A stretch of 64,000 nucleotides of DNA from Methylotenera_A sp040079935 (GCA_040079935.1 JBEBJI010000004.1:65426-129425); one strand, 5' to 3'; positions 43,842 to 52,038 are shown, counted from the stretch's first letter. Translations and numbers: made by a program. Notes: generated from the letters alone by a model not told the origin.

Positions 43842-44545
43842 CCGCATATCTGCCCGTCCCGAGCAAATATATAGGTGTTTGGCAACGCGAGTTGCTAGAA
43901 ACCGCCACCGCTAAAGATGACAGCTCGCTAGTTTTGTGGATGCAAACGCAGCAATATCACATTGACATTCGCATTCCTGCAAATCGATCACAATTATCTC
44001 AAGTAGATAAGCTAGAAGACTATACAAATGAAGAGTTGCTGCAACTCGCCACTCAGCAAGGCTTTGCGGGCATCACGCAAGTTACATCAGCTACTAGCAA
44101 TAGCTCAGATATTTGCCAATGGCATCGCGAGATTGATTTTCAACCACAAACAAACGCGCGTGATATTGGCAAAATGGTATTTACTGATGCGAATACCGTG
44201 ATAGAAACGGGCATGGATGATGCGTATCTTGAAGTATGGCGACGACTAGAAAATAGCCAAGAACCGTGCTGGTTTAAACTCACCACAGGCAAAAATTACA
44301 AAGGGCTAGAAACACCTGCATATTTAATGCGAGCAGGTAAATTCGTTGCTTATACAAGGCCACGACAATTTTCATTACCTAAAAGCACTTCTTTAGACCA
44401 TGCAATACAAATCTATAAGCCACAACGCGAGTTGCTATTGGATTGGTTGGATGTGGAAATCTCATTTGGCGAGGTGCTTGATGATAAACATTGGAAAATC
44501 AAGCACTCTACTTTGCCATTTATTGAGCAGCTGACCGTATCTTAA
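43838..44545 (+). CDS. Uncharacterised protein, paralogue B of a pair bracketing the guanidine locus
   Basis: A 235-residue soluble protein related to the product of 27186-28160. It has W-M-Q-T-Q-Q-Y-H-I-D-I-R-I-P, Y-T-N-E-E-L-L-Q-L-A and D-A-Y-L-E-V-W-R-R in the same order. No catalytic motif is recognised. It is the last gene of the operon, followed by a terminator. The beta-rich pattern with many Trp and Tyr could be a lipocalin-like binding fold, which is a guess. Confidence 0.7.
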   Translation: MTAYLPVPSKYIGVWQRELLETATAKDDSSLVLWMQTQQYHIDIRIPANRSQLSQVDKLEDYTNEELLQLATQQGFAGITQVTSATSNSSDICQWHREIDFQPQTNARDIGKMVFTDANTVIETGMDDAYLEVWRRLENSQEPCWFKLTTGKNYKGLETPAYLMRAGKFVAYTRPRQFSLPKSTSLDHAIQIYKPQRELLLDWLDVEISFGEVLDDKHWKIKHSTLPFIEQLTVS

Positions 44546-44607
44546 GGGTTGATAGTGGTAGTTGAGTAGTAAAACTTGTACGCCTGCTTTGTACACTTAA
44601 GAATCAC

Positions 44608-44628
44608 TTAGCAACGTGCTAATTTTTT
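44608..44628 (+). terminator. Rho-independent terminator after the guanidine operon
   Basis: TTAGCA-ACG-TGCTAA forms a 6-bp stem with a 3-base loop, followed directly by six T residues. It lies 63 bp after the last operon gene. The stem is AU-rich, so the strength is uncertain. Confidence 0.55.
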
Positions 44629-44681
44629 AGCTGGGTTTGAACACAAAAGTGTCCCGATTCGTCGCTAGTGGCGGCAAACAA

Positions 44682-44716
44682 AAAAGGCTGAAATCCTTAC
44701 GGAATCAGCCTTTTCA
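44682..44716 (-). terminator. Terminator downstream of tRNA-Arg
   Basis: AAGGCTGA-x-ATCC and GGA-x-TCAGCCTT form a long stem with loop TTAC, flanked by A-runs and T-runs on both sides. It lies 6 bp beyond the tRNA 3' end and could stop transcription from either side. Confidence 0.7.
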
Positions 44717-44721
44717 TTTTA

Positions 44722-44798
44722 TGGTGCGCCCAAAGAGATTCGAACTCCTGACCCCTTGGTTCGTAGCCAAGTACTCTATCCAGCTGAGCTATGGGCGC
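44722..44798 (-). tRNA. tRNA-Arg (anticodon ACG), CCA end encoded
   Basis: On the minus strand a 77-base cloverleaf starts GCGCCCATAGCTCAGCTGGA and ends GGGCGC-A-CCA. The acceptor arms GCGCCC and GGGCGC pair. The anticodon arm is CTTGG-CTACGAA-CCAAG, giving ACG, and the T loop is TTCGAAT. ACG (read as ICG) decodes CGN codons for arginine. Confidence 0.95.
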
Positions 44799-45213
44799 GT
44801 GCGAGAGATTATACGCGATGTAGCATGTTTCTTAAAGTTAAAACTGGCGGAGAGCGAGACCACCAGTGCAATATTTCACAGCGGCGCATTATATCTCATT
44901 TTAAATCCAAATTTCATAAATGTTAAAATTTCTGTTTTACACTCAATCTCATTGAGCATTATTACATTTCAACACAAATGATGGGTTAGGTGATGGGTGG
45001 CCAGCTAAAATTATAACGAATTAGTATATTTGGTGGCGGGTGGATGTTTTTGAATGCGGTTAATTTATAAAGAATATTGTCCGCTGCCGGCCAAAAGCAG
45101 CCAGCCTTACGGAAAACTGTCAAACTGCTGCCTGTCAGTTGAATGAAGTAATTCCATGCAGTTTGATTAAAGAAAGTTAGGCAAAAAACATATAGCGCAA
45201 GCCAGTAAATATG
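44799..45213. other. 415-bp stretch without a gene
   Basis: AT-rich DNA between the tRNA and the first gene of the stress island. It should hold the tRNA promoter. I see no coding sequence, and no second copy of the tRNA 3' end, which an integrated island might leave. Confidence 0.5.
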
Positions 45214-46125
45214 CTATTGAGCCACTTGTTGACGTTGGTATTCTTTTCGCTTCATATCTAGATAGTCATTACGTTCTACTTCATGTAACTGAACGGTGTA
45301 TTGCTCTGTACTTTTATACCATTGCTGCAACCGTTTTTCTAACTGCTTGCTAGCAGGTGAAGTCAATGCGGCTAAATAGGCATCAATTGCTAAATAATAA
45401 CGCATGGTGTTACGTTCAACGACACCACGTACTCCTTTAATGTAGTCAGGCTGACCATCAGGTAGTTTCCCATCAGTGGTAAACCCAACCTTGTTTCTAG
45501 CGCCTGTAGCCAAGTAGCCCTGCATGGCAACTCGACCAGCAAAACCAAAGGCATAAGTATAGGTAAAATGCAGGAAAGTTCGCCCATCTATAAGTGGTGT
45601 AGCTTCGATCCAGATGCGATAGTCATGCGTGCTTAAAGGGCCATTTGCAGCTTTGAGTTCTACTGCAAAGTAATCTGTTGTCTTCATAACCTCGCGGTAG
45701 TTGAACTCAACCCCGTAAGTTTGAGCCAGCGGCTGTTCGAATTTTTTCCCAAGATTTACTTTGAGGATAGTGTTAGGCTCGTCTCCTGAAGCATGGCAAT
45801 ATTTGATATTAACGTGCAGTATGAGTGCATCGCACCAATGATTTGGATTGTTGAGGGCGCGACTCGCAGAGGCAAACGGATAATCGACTACGGCGTAGAT
45901 TTCACCTTTTAAATTATTTGAAGACTCAGTAGAAATAAGATGGAGTTCGCGTTGAAACTGGTTGTTAAGCAACTGCTCATTTAGCTCGGTGTACTTAGCT
46001 TTTAGTGCGATGGCCGAAACATTTGCTATCGAAAGTTCAGGCTCAGCAGCTAAAGACTCTTCAATAATGAACTGCAAACTGCAAACAAACGTTAATACGA
46101 TCAGCCATCGCCGTAAGTTTGACAT
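45214..46125 (-). CDS. Uncharacterised exported protein
   Basis: A 303-residue protein from ATG 46125. A signal peptide (W-L-I-V-L-T-F-V-C-S-L-Q-F) is followed by a soluble region with F-A-V-E-L-K-A-A-N-G-P and F-T-Y-T-Y-A-F-G-F-A. An upstream in-frame ATG at 46215 would overlap the phospholipase D gene by 70 bp and hide the signal peptide. I do not recognise a family name. It follows the phospholipase D gene with 20 bp between and is probably co-transcribed. Confidence 0.65.
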   Translation of the reverse strand: MSNLRRWLIVLTFVCSLQFIIEESLAAEPELSIANVSAIALKAKYTELNEQLLNNQFQRELHLISTESSNNLKGEIYAVVDYPFASASRALNNPNHWCDALILHVNIKYCHASGDEPNTILKVNLGKKFEQPLAQTYGVEFNYREVMKTTDYFAVELKAANGPLSTHDYRIWIEATPLIDGRTFLHFTYTYAFGFAGRVAMQGYLATGARNKVGFTTDGKLPDGQPDYIKGVRGVVERNTMRYYLAIDAYLAALTSPASKQLEKRLQQWYKSTEQYTVQLHEVERNDYLDMKRKEYQRQQVAQ

Positions 46126-46145
46126 ATGTATGAGTGTATCTATGG

Positions 46146-47567
46146 TCATAAGAAGCGTGCCCAAAAACGAGCAGCCCTCTCTTTGATTCGTAAGATAATT
46201 GAACGTTTTCTCCAATCTTCCAGTGTAATCTGCTTAGACGACTCAAGGTCTTTTTCATACATAACCTGCATTTGTGCACCAAAATCTTGCCCTAGCACAA
46301 TCGCGTTGATTTCTTGATTACTAGTAAAACTACGCCAATCAAGGTTGGTAGAGCCAATGGTTGACCACACGCCATCTACCAGTAAAGTTTTGGCGTGTAA
46401 TAATGCATGTTGCAGTTGGTATATTTTTACATTTGCACTTAATAATTCATCGTAAAAAGAGCGTGATGCATAAAACACCATGTTCGAATCGGTCTTATCA
46501 GGTAGTAGCATTCTCACATCCACACCGCGCTGAGCAGCTTCTTTTAGTGCAGTCAACATTTGTGGGTCAGGCACAAAGTAAGCGTTAGTTAGCGAGATTT
46601 GCGTTTCAGCACTATTGATGACGGATAGCAAGGTTACAAACATTTGGCTGTAAGGTTCTTCTGGATTGCTACCAAGTGCGCGTACCACTTCATTGCCTTG
46701 ATTCATAGCATCAGGAAAATACTGTTTAAACGCCAATGGCTCGCCTTGTTGTTCGTTCCAAGTTGCAATAAATAGCTTTTGAAATTCACTAACCACTGGC
46801 CCAGTCATGCGCAAATGGGTATCACGCCATGGTTGCTTTTCCTTAGTTGATTTTGTGTTTGATTTGGATTTTTCACGTGATCCGCTACCAAATGATCCGC
46901 TAGAATACACGCTGCTGATATTGATACCGCCTACAAAAGCAACCTGCCCATCTACAACCAGTAGTTTACGGTGGTCGCGCTGGTTCACTTGCCAGTCTTT
47001 ATGCGCAAAGAGCGGATTTACTGGGTTGTATTCCAGTACATTGATACCGCTTTCTATCAACGGCGCAAAAAATTCCTTTGGCGTATAGAATGACCCAACG
47101 CTGTCATAAATAAGGTTTACTTGTACGCCGTTACGTTGCTTGGCAATTAATAACGAAGCAAAATGTTGCCCTATTTCATCATCTTCAATGATATAGGTCT
47201 CCATATTGATATGGTCTTTTGCATTTTCTATTGCCGCAAACATTGCATCATAAGTAGTTGTGCCGTCGACCAGTAAATCTACTTTGTTGCCCGTCACCAG
47301 CGGGCTATCGGTAATCTCAGTCATAAGCGCTAAATGCTTATCAAAGATATTAGTGTCATCTCCATTTTTTTTGAGTTTTGCTAGAATCGCTTTGCTCTGC
47401 TTGGAAGTCAGCGAACCATCTTTCCCGTCAAACTGAACAGGACGTGGTGATTGCAACGCCATGTCGGGCACCATGGTGGGGATTGAACTGCAACTTGTGA
47501 GCAATACGATGCAAAATAAAGCTGCAAGCTTCTCAATGCTGACGCACTCAATTTTTTTTATCGCCAT
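46146..47567 (-). CDS. Phospholipase D / cardiolipin synthase-like lipoprotein
   Basis: 473 residues from ATG 47567, chosen for the AAGGAA ribosome site. The signal ends in a lipobox (L-L-T-S-C-S-S). Two HKD motifs, H-R-K-L-L-V-V-D and H-A-K-T-L-L-V-D, each followed by G-G-I-N and G-S-T-N-L-D-W-R, define the PLD superfamily in the cardiolipin synthase arrangement. A lipoprotein anchor is unusual for cardiolipin synthases, so it may instead remodel or degrade phospholipid in the periplasm. Confidence 0.85.
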   Translation of the reverse strand: MAIKKIECVSIEKLAALFCIVLLTSCSSIPTMVPDMALQSPRPVQFDGKDGSLTSKQSKAILAKLKKNGDDTNIFDKHLALMTEITDSPLVTGNKVDLLVDGTTTYDAMFAAIENAKDHINMETYIIEDDEIGQHFASLLIAKQRNGVQVNLIYDSVGSFYTPKEFFAPLIESGINVLEYNPVNPLFAHKDWQVNQRDHRKLLVVDGQVAFVGGINISSVYSSGSFGSGSREKSKSNTKSTKEKQPWRDTHLRMTGPVVSEFQKLFIATWNEQQGEPLAFKQYFPDAMNQGNEVVRALGSNPEEPYSQMFVTLLSVINSAETQISLTNAYFVPDPQMLTALKEAAQRGVDVRMLLPDKTDSNMVFYASRSFYDELLSANVKIYQLQHALLHAKTLLVDGVWSTIGSTNLDWRSFTSNQEINAIVLGQDFGAQMQVMYEKDLESSKQITLEDWRKRSIILRIKERAARFWARFL

Positions 47568-47650
47568 CAGCGTATTCCTTAAAAAATTATTAAGCTTCAA
47601 AAATCTATTTCTAGCTATCACGGTAAATTACCTCACAGGCATTTTGTCGT

Positions 47651-47668
47651 CTGTTCGTTAGCGCACGT
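47651..47668. promoter_or_regulatory. Stress-island palindrome, copy 1
   Basis: CTGTTCG-TTAG-CGCACGT, a variant of the 18-bp consensus CTGTGCG-NTAG-CGCACAG. It lies between the divergent phospholipase D gene and the 47830 gene. Confidence 0.45.
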
Positions 47669-47707
47669 ATGGCTGATCTTTAGTTGTTTGGCGAATTAAT
47701 TTTAGCT

Positions 47708-47725
47708 ATGTGTGATACCGCACTG
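47708..47725. promoter_or_regulatory. Stress-island palindrome, copy 2
   Basis: ATGTGTG-ATAC-CGCACTG, a variant of the same 18-bp motif, about 105 bp upstream of the 47830 gene. Confidence 0.45.
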
Positions 47726-47829
47726 AAGTACATGTCTACAAGTACCTAGCATAGGCGAATTAGAGTTGGTGTCGCATCTTGTTGGCAACCATGACTTTGA
47801 CCTTAGTTATCGAAACTGGTGGCCACAAA

Positions 47830-48831
47830 ATGATTAAAATTCGTAATTTACTCGCAGTGTTTGGGATGTTGTTTTTTTCAGTGGCTTTTGCCGATGTTCA
47901 AGTGAGCATAGGGATCAACGTGCCAGTATATCCTCGTCTTGTCGTGGTGCCTGGTTACCCAGTTTATTATGCACCACAGCTTGACTCGAATTACTTTTTT
48001 TACGATGGTTTGTACTGGGTTTTCCAAGATGATAACTGGTACCAAAGTTCTTGGTATAACGGTCCTTGGTGGCTTGTATATCCAGAGGATGTACCATTGT
48101 TTATTTTGCGGGTTCCTGTGCGCTACTACCGTTTGCAACCTGCTTTTTTCTTTGGTTGGAGTACTGTTTCTGCACCTCGCTGGGGAGAACATTGGGGACC
48201 TAATTGGCAACAGCGCAGAAAAGGCTGGGACAGATGGGATCGAAGAGTAAATTATTCGCCTGCTCCATTGCCTTCTTATCAGCAGCAATATTCGGGGGAA
48301 CGTTACCCTCAACGAGTAAACCAGCAGCATGAACTACAAAGGAAAAGTTACCGTTACGAGCCACGTGACCCAGTAGTGCAGCAACATTATCAAAGACAGG
48401 AAGAACAAAGAGCACCTGCGCAGCAAGTAAAGCCTCAACGAGAAAGTTCTCAGCAGAATAAGCAACACAGATCAGAAGAAAATGGCGCTGAACAGCAGCA
48501 CAATCAGCGTTCTTCGCCACAACAGCAGAACACACCTCGCCAACAGGACGGACGCAGCGACCAGCGTTCTGAATCACCGCAAGGAGGCGATAAGGGTGCG
48601 CAAAAGTCGGTGCCAGTACCTTCACAAAAAGGACGCCCGGAAGCTCAAGATAATAGGCAGAAGCAAAATCAGCAGGTTGAACCTCATCAACAGAAAGGCT
48701 CTGAAGCTAAAGTATCTAAGCAGCAGGAACAAAAGTCACAAAGCAAACAAGTTAGGCAGCAAAAAAAAGAAAATCAGAATGAGTCTAGCCAGGAGCAAGG
48801 TCAAGCAAGAAGCAAAGGTCGCAATGAGTGA
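47830..48831 (+). CDS. Exported protein with long Gln-rich C-terminal tail
   Basis: 333 residues from ATG 47830. A signal peptide (L-L-A-V-F-G-M-L-F-F-S-V-A-F-A) is followed by a domain rich in Trp and Tyr (P-V-Y-Y-A-P, D-G-L-Y-W-V-F-Q-D-D-N-W-Y), like other YXWV/Y-rich envelope proteins. Residues about 150-333 are low complexity, dominated by Gln with Arg, Lys, Ser and Glu. The tail would be disordered and positively charged, perhaps binding nucleic acid, LPS or the wall. The family function is unknown. Confidence 0.7.
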   Translation: MIKIRNLLAVFGMLFFSVAFADVQVSIGINVPVYPRLVVVPGYPVYYAPQLDSNYFFYDGLYWVFQDDNWYQSSWYNGPWWLVYPEDVPLFILRVPVRYYRLQPAFFFGWSTVSAPRWGEHWGPNWQQRRKGWDRWDRRVNYSPAPLPSYQQQYSGERYPQRVNQQHELQRKSYRYEPRDPVVQQHYQRQEEQRAPAQQVKPQRESSQQNKQHRSEENGAEQQHNQRSSPQQQNTPRQQDGRSDQRSESPQGGDKGAQKSVPVPSQKGRPEAQDNRQKQNQQVEPHQQKGSEAKVSKQQEQKSQSKQVRQQKKENQNESSQEQGQARSKGRNE

Positions 48832-48892
48832 TGCACATGGAGAAAATTAATTAACCGAGTTAAATAAATTTACAATCAATAGGAGATTCAAC

Positions 48893-49330
48893 ATGAAACA
48901 TTTTATTATCGCAGCGGCAGTAGCAACAGCCCTGTTTAGCACACCCCTATTTGCTGCTGACGTAGGTGTCTCAGTCAGCATTGGGCAGCCTGGATTTTAT
49001 GGACAATTGGATCTTGGTGGGCATCCACCACCACGTGTGCTTTATCGCCAGCCTAGAGTAATTGAGCGTGGGTATATAGAACGCGATCCAATCTACTTAC
49101 GTGTGCCGCCGGGTCATGCTAGAAACTGGCGTCGACACTGTCACGAATATGATGCCTGTGGTGAGCGGGTATATTTTGTGCAGGATGGTTGGTACAACAA
49201 TACTTATGCACCGCGTTATCGTGAGCAGCATCGTGACCGTGGTGACGACCGCCATGAATATAGAAGACATGATCGAAGAGATGATCGTGGAGATAATCGA
49301 AGAGATGGCAATAATCATGATCGTAGTTGA
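48893..49330 (+). CDS. Exported protein with Arg/Asp/His-rich tail
   Basis: A 145-residue protein. A signal peptide (I-I-A-A-A-V-A-T-A-L-F-S-T-P-L-F-A-A) is followed by G-V-S-V-S-I-G-Q-P-G-F-Y-G and a segment with paired Cys (R-H-C-H-E-Y-D-A-C). The C-terminal 40 residues are a run of R, D, H, N and E. It resembles the N-terminal part of the preceding gene product (D-V-x-V-S-I-G), so the two may be related envelope proteins. Ribosome site AGGAG. Confidence 0.7.
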   Translation: MKHFIIAAAVATALFSTPLFAADVGVSVSIGQPGFYGQLDLGGHPPPRVLYRQPRVIERGYIERDPIYLRVPPGHARNWRRHCHEYDACGERVYFVQDGWYNNTYAPRYREQHRDRGDDRHEYRRHDRRDDRGDNRRDGNNHDRS

Positions 49331-49340
49331 AGGTCTTTAA

Positions 49341-49883
49341 TTGCAAACTGTACCCGTTCATCAGATAGAGTTGCGCGTTGCCAAGTTGTCGGAGCTATTC
49401 AATTCGATGGATCCGACACCTTTCCATCATCGCAACCTTGATACAGATGCTGAGGAGTTTCTTGAAAGTTGGGCGTTGGAATTCCCGCAGAGTAGCCACT
49501 TCCGCATAATTGTTCACATTGATCAGATGCCGCTGGAAAATCCAACGCCGCTGATTTCTGAAGCGATTCATAACTATTTTAAATACAAGTCAGAACGTTC
49601 TAAACGTAGCTTGCGGTTGCTGTTATTGGAGGGTCGCGTCAGCCTGCTGATTGGACTCGTATTTCTGGCTACGTGTTTACTGGGTGCCGATGTTCTTACA
49701 ACTACTTTTTCTAACAACACTTTTCTAAGGCTACTAAAAGAAAGCATACTCATAGGTGGCTGGGTCGCTATGTGGCGTCCACTGCAGATTTTTCTTTACG
49801 AGTGGTGGCCGTTTGTCCGTAGAGGCAGAATCTACCGCAATCTAGGTCACGCAAGTGTGCAGGTGATACAAGTAAAAGTTTAA
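49341..49883 (+). CDS. Uncharacterised two-helix membrane protein
   Basis: About 180 residues from a TTG start at 49341; no ATG start gives the whole conserved-looking N-terminus. A polar N-terminal half is followed by two membrane helices (about residues 100-118 and 135-150), then a basic end with F-V-R-R-G-R-I-Y-R-N-L. Family unknown. It directly follows the Arg/Asp/His-rich protein and probably shares its transcript. Confidence 0.6.
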   Translation: MQTVPVHQIELRVAKLSELFNSMDPTPFHHRNLDTDAEEFLESWALEFPQSSHFRIIVHIDQMPLENPTPLISEAIHNYFKYKSERSKRSLRLLLLEGRVSLLIGLVFLATCLLGADVLTTTFSNNTFLRLLKESILIGGWVAMWRPLQIFLYEWWPFVRRGRIYRNLGHASVQVIQVKV

Positions 49884-49895
49884 AAATCATTAGTT

Positions 49896-49913
49896 ACGTG
49901 CGATAGCGCACAG
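49896..49913. promoter_or_regulatory. Stress-island palindrome, copy 3
   Basis: ACGTGCG-ATAG-CGCACAG, 78 bp upstream of the BON lipoprotein start codon. Sixteen of 18 positions fit the perfect copy at 62338. Confidence 0.6.
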
Positions 49914-49990
49914 AGTGTCATTAAAAATAAGTAGATGATTAACCCGTAGTAGAGCTTACAGTTTTTTGAATTTATATGGAGACTAAAACA

Positions 49991-50356
49991 ATGAAACAAC
50001 TCAAAACAATTACGAAAATCAGCCTCGCTGTTGTGTTTACGGCTATGCTAGGTTGTGCGTCAACGTCACAAAAAGAGCCAACAACGGCGACTGATAAAGC
50101 AAACACTTCGGAATCTAGTAAAGAAAGTGCAGGCGAGTACCTAGATGATAGCGTGATTACTACTAGGGTTAAGACGGCAGTATTTAATGAGCCGACACTA
50201 AAATCTGCTGAAATTAATGTGGAAACTTTCAAGGGCGTGGTTCAGTTGAGCGGATTTGTGAGTTCGCAGGCTGATATTAACAAAGCGGTTGAAATTGCGC
50301 GGAGTGTTAAAGGTGTAACTTCTGTTCAAAATGATATGCAGCTAAAAGCTAAATAG
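49991..50356 (+). CDS. BON-domain lipoprotein (OsmY-like)
   Basis: 121 residues from ATG 49991, which has GGAGA upstream; the ATG at 49976 overlaps that ribosome site. The signal ends in a lipobox (A-M-L-G-C-A). The BON domain at about 50-121 has L-D-D-S-V-I-T-T-R-V-K-T-A, V-V-Q-L-S-G-F-V-S-S and A-R-S-V-K-G-V-T-S-V. BON lipoproteins support envelope integrity under osmotic or membrane stress. Confidence 0.88.
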   Translation: MKQLKTITKISLAVVFTAMLGCASTSQKEPTTATDKANTSESSKESAGEYLDDSVITTRVKTAVFNEPTLKSAEINVETFKGVVQLSGFVSSQADINKAVEIARSVKGVTSVQNDMQLKAK

Positions 50357-50387
50357 ATAAGCTGTTTACTAACTAGGAGAAATAAAA

Positions 50388-50534
50388 ATGCTTCAAACTC
50401 TTGTAGTTATATTGATTGTACTTTGGTTGCTTGGGCTAGTAACTTCATACACCATGGGTGGATTTATTCACATTTTGTTAGTAATAGCAATTGTGATGAT
50501 ATTAGTGCGCGTAATTCAAGGTAGAGGTTTGTAA
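50388..50534 (+). CDS. Small Lmo0937-type membrane protein
   Basis: A 48-residue ORF with ribosome site AGGAG nine bases before the ATG. It is almost all hydrophobic: M-L-Q-T-L-V-V-I-L-I-V-L-W-L-L-G then T-M-G-G-F-I-H-I-L-L-V-I-A-I-V. This two-helix pattern with W-L-L-G-x2-x-S and G-G-x-I-H-x-L-L-V-I-A matches the small lmo0937/DUF5670 family common in stress operons. Function unknown. Confidence 0.8.
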   Translation: MLQTLVVILIVLWLLGLVTSYTMGGFIHILLVIAIVMILVRVIQGRGL

Positions 50535-50581
50535 AGAACCAAGTTTGGTTTTTCAAGTCTACATTAGTAGGAGGATATGAA

Positions 50582-50794
50582 ATGAACTCAGCAAAAACGT
50601 TGGCTATGGTGTTAATCGTAGCGGGTATCTTAGGGCTGGCATACGGCAGTCTTACCTATACTAAAGAAACACACAATGCCAAAATTGGTCCGATAGAATT
50701 ATCTGTTAAAGATAAGGAAACTATAAATTTCCCAGTCTGGGTTAGCGTAGGTGCAATCGCAGCTGGCATGATTCTGCTTTTCGCACGCAAATAA
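50582..50794 (+). CDS. Small two-helix membrane protein
   Basis: A 70-residue protein with helices at about 7-23 (L-A-M-V-L-I-V-A-G-I-L-G-L-A-Y-G) and 50-68. Between them is a short polar stretch with I-G-P-I-E-L-S-V-K-D-K-E-T. This layout recurs in small stress-linked membrane proteins (DUF3185-like), but I am not sure of the family. Ribosome site AGGAGG. Confidence 0.7.
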   Translation: MNSAKTLAMVLIVAGILGLAYGSLTYTKETHNAKIGPIELSVKDKETINFPVWVSVGAIAAGMILLFARK

Positions 50795-50833
50795 AATTTA
50801 GTTAACAATTAACAATTAACAATGGAGAAACAA

Positions 50834-51148
50834 ATGGAAACATCATCAAATGATTTTAATAAAGACCAATTAATCACAGATTTTAAAGTGGCTGTAGCAG
50901 ATGCAGAAGCCCTGCTTAAGGCTACGGTAAACACAGGCGGTGAAAAAGTCGCAGAGATTCGCGCCAAAGCAGAAGAGTCACTTGGTATTGCTAAAGCTAG
51001 AATGGCAGATGCTCAAACTGCAATGCTCGCTAAAACTAAAGAGGCAGCGAAAGCAACTGATGCTTACGTGCACGAAAACCCATGGCGCTCAGTTGGCGTC
51101 GCAGCCAGTATTGGCGTCGTTATTGGTTTGTTAATCGGTCGTCGCTAG
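50834..51148 (+). CDS. DUF883 (ElaB/YqjD-type) membrane-anchored protein
   Basis: 104 residues from ATG 50834, with GGAGAA upstream. A helical Ala/Lys/Glu-rich region (about 10-75) is followed by the family C-terminus Y-V-H-E-N-P-W-R-S-V-G-V-A-A and one helix ending G-R-R. E. coli YqjD and ElaB bind ribosomes at the membrane in stationary phase. It starts a yqjD-yqjE-yqjK-like operon. Confidence 0.85.
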   Translation: METSSNDFNKDQLITDFKVAVADAEALLKATVNTGGEKVAEIRAKAEESLGIAKARMADAQTAMLAKTKEAAKATDAYVHENPWRSVGVAASIGVVIGLLIGRR

Positions 51149-51157
51149 GTTTTCTTT

Positions 51158-51541
51158 ATGGCTGAAAATACATCTAGCGCTAGCGGAGGCTTGCTAGACT
51201 CCTTGACCGTGCTCGTGGGTTCGCTTGTGAGCATCGTGCATACTAGACTTGAACTTCTATCAACAGATTTAGAGGAAGATAGAGAACATTTGCTGTCACT
51301 AGTGATTTTGTCTCTAATAGCCTTATTTAGCCTGATGGTAGGGGTAGTATTAGTGGCGATTCTATTGGTGGTTATCTTCTGGGATTCGCATCGTTTGTTG
51401 GCGCTAGGTTTATTGGCTGGATTTTTTATATTAGCTGGGTTGGCTACATGCGCCTTTGCAGTGCGTAAAGCTAAAACAAAACCGAGATTGTTTTTAGCAA
51501 GCTTGCTAGAGCTATTTAAAGATAGCCAGCAACTAAGATAA
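51158..51541 (+). CDS. Phage-holin-superfamily membrane protein (YqjE-like)
   Basis: A 127-residue protein with V-H-T-R-L-E-L-L-S-T-D-L-E-E-D in the N-terminus, the YqjE signature, and two membrane helices (about 45-70 and 78-100). It is not a phage gene despite the domain name. It lies 9 bp after the DUF883 gene. Confidence 0.85.
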   Translation: MAENTSSASGGLLDSLTVLVGSLVSIVHTRLELLSTDLEEDREHLLSLVILSLIALFSLMVGVVLVAILLVVIFWDSHRLLALGLLAGFFILAGLATCAFAVRKAKTKPRLFLASLLELFKDSQQLR

Positions 51542-51550
51542 CGTTAAAAC

Positions 51551-51835
51551 ATGAATAAAAAATTACGTAACTTAGCTGAAAGGCGTGAATCTTTGGTTGC
51601 AGAAGCTGCTGCACAACGATTATTAATGGCGCAAAATATTGAAACTTGGCGCAAGCCTTTGGCCATTGCTGATCGTGGTGTGGCAGCAGTTAGTTATATC
51701 AAGAGTCATCCCGTTTGGGCTGCTAGTGCTAGTTTGGGTTTGCTCGCAGTAACGCGATCAAGCCGTGCAGTTCAATGGTTTCAGCGTGGCTGGATTGTCT
51801 GGCAGGTTGTGCGCAAGCTAAGCAACAAGACGTGA
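51551..51835 (+). CDS. YqjK-like protein
   Basis: A 94-residue basic protein with L-A-E-R-R-E-S-L-V-A-E-A-A-A-Q-R near the start and a weak hydrophobic segment in S-H-P-V-W-A-A-S-A-S-L-G-L-L-A. It matches the third gene of the yqjDEK arrangement. Function unknown. Confidence 0.78.
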   Translation: MNKKLRNLAERRESLVAEAAAQRLLMAQNIETWRKPLAIADRGVAAVSYIKSHPVWAASASLGLLAVTRSSRAVQWFQRGWIVWQVVRKLSNKT

Positions 51836-51962
51836 GTTTAAATAATCATTTAATTCATTAACTCACTGCTTAAATATCAACTACATTGCGGCGCATTGCC
51901 GATTTAATGTGTGAATTTCTTTTTATCTATATTTTATTCAATGTTTCAAGTTTAACCGTTTA

Positions 51963-51980
51963 ATGTGCGGCTCCGCACAG
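51963..51980. promoter_or_regulatory. Stress-island palindrome, copy 4
   Basis: ATGTGCG-GCTC-CGCACAG, with perfect inner 6-bp arms, 58 bp upstream of the superoxide dismutase ATG. A TCTAAT -10-like box at 52004-52009 would put the palindrome centre near -44. Confidence 0.6.
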
Positions 51981-52038
51981 ACCATCAATTTCTCAATGTG
52001 TATTCTAATCATTTAACGTTCACACTTGGAGCATAACA

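Noticed and set aside
44637..44981. Open frame of 114 codons
   Set aside because: It runs across the tRNA-Arg gene and its terminator on the opposite strand and has no coding signs.
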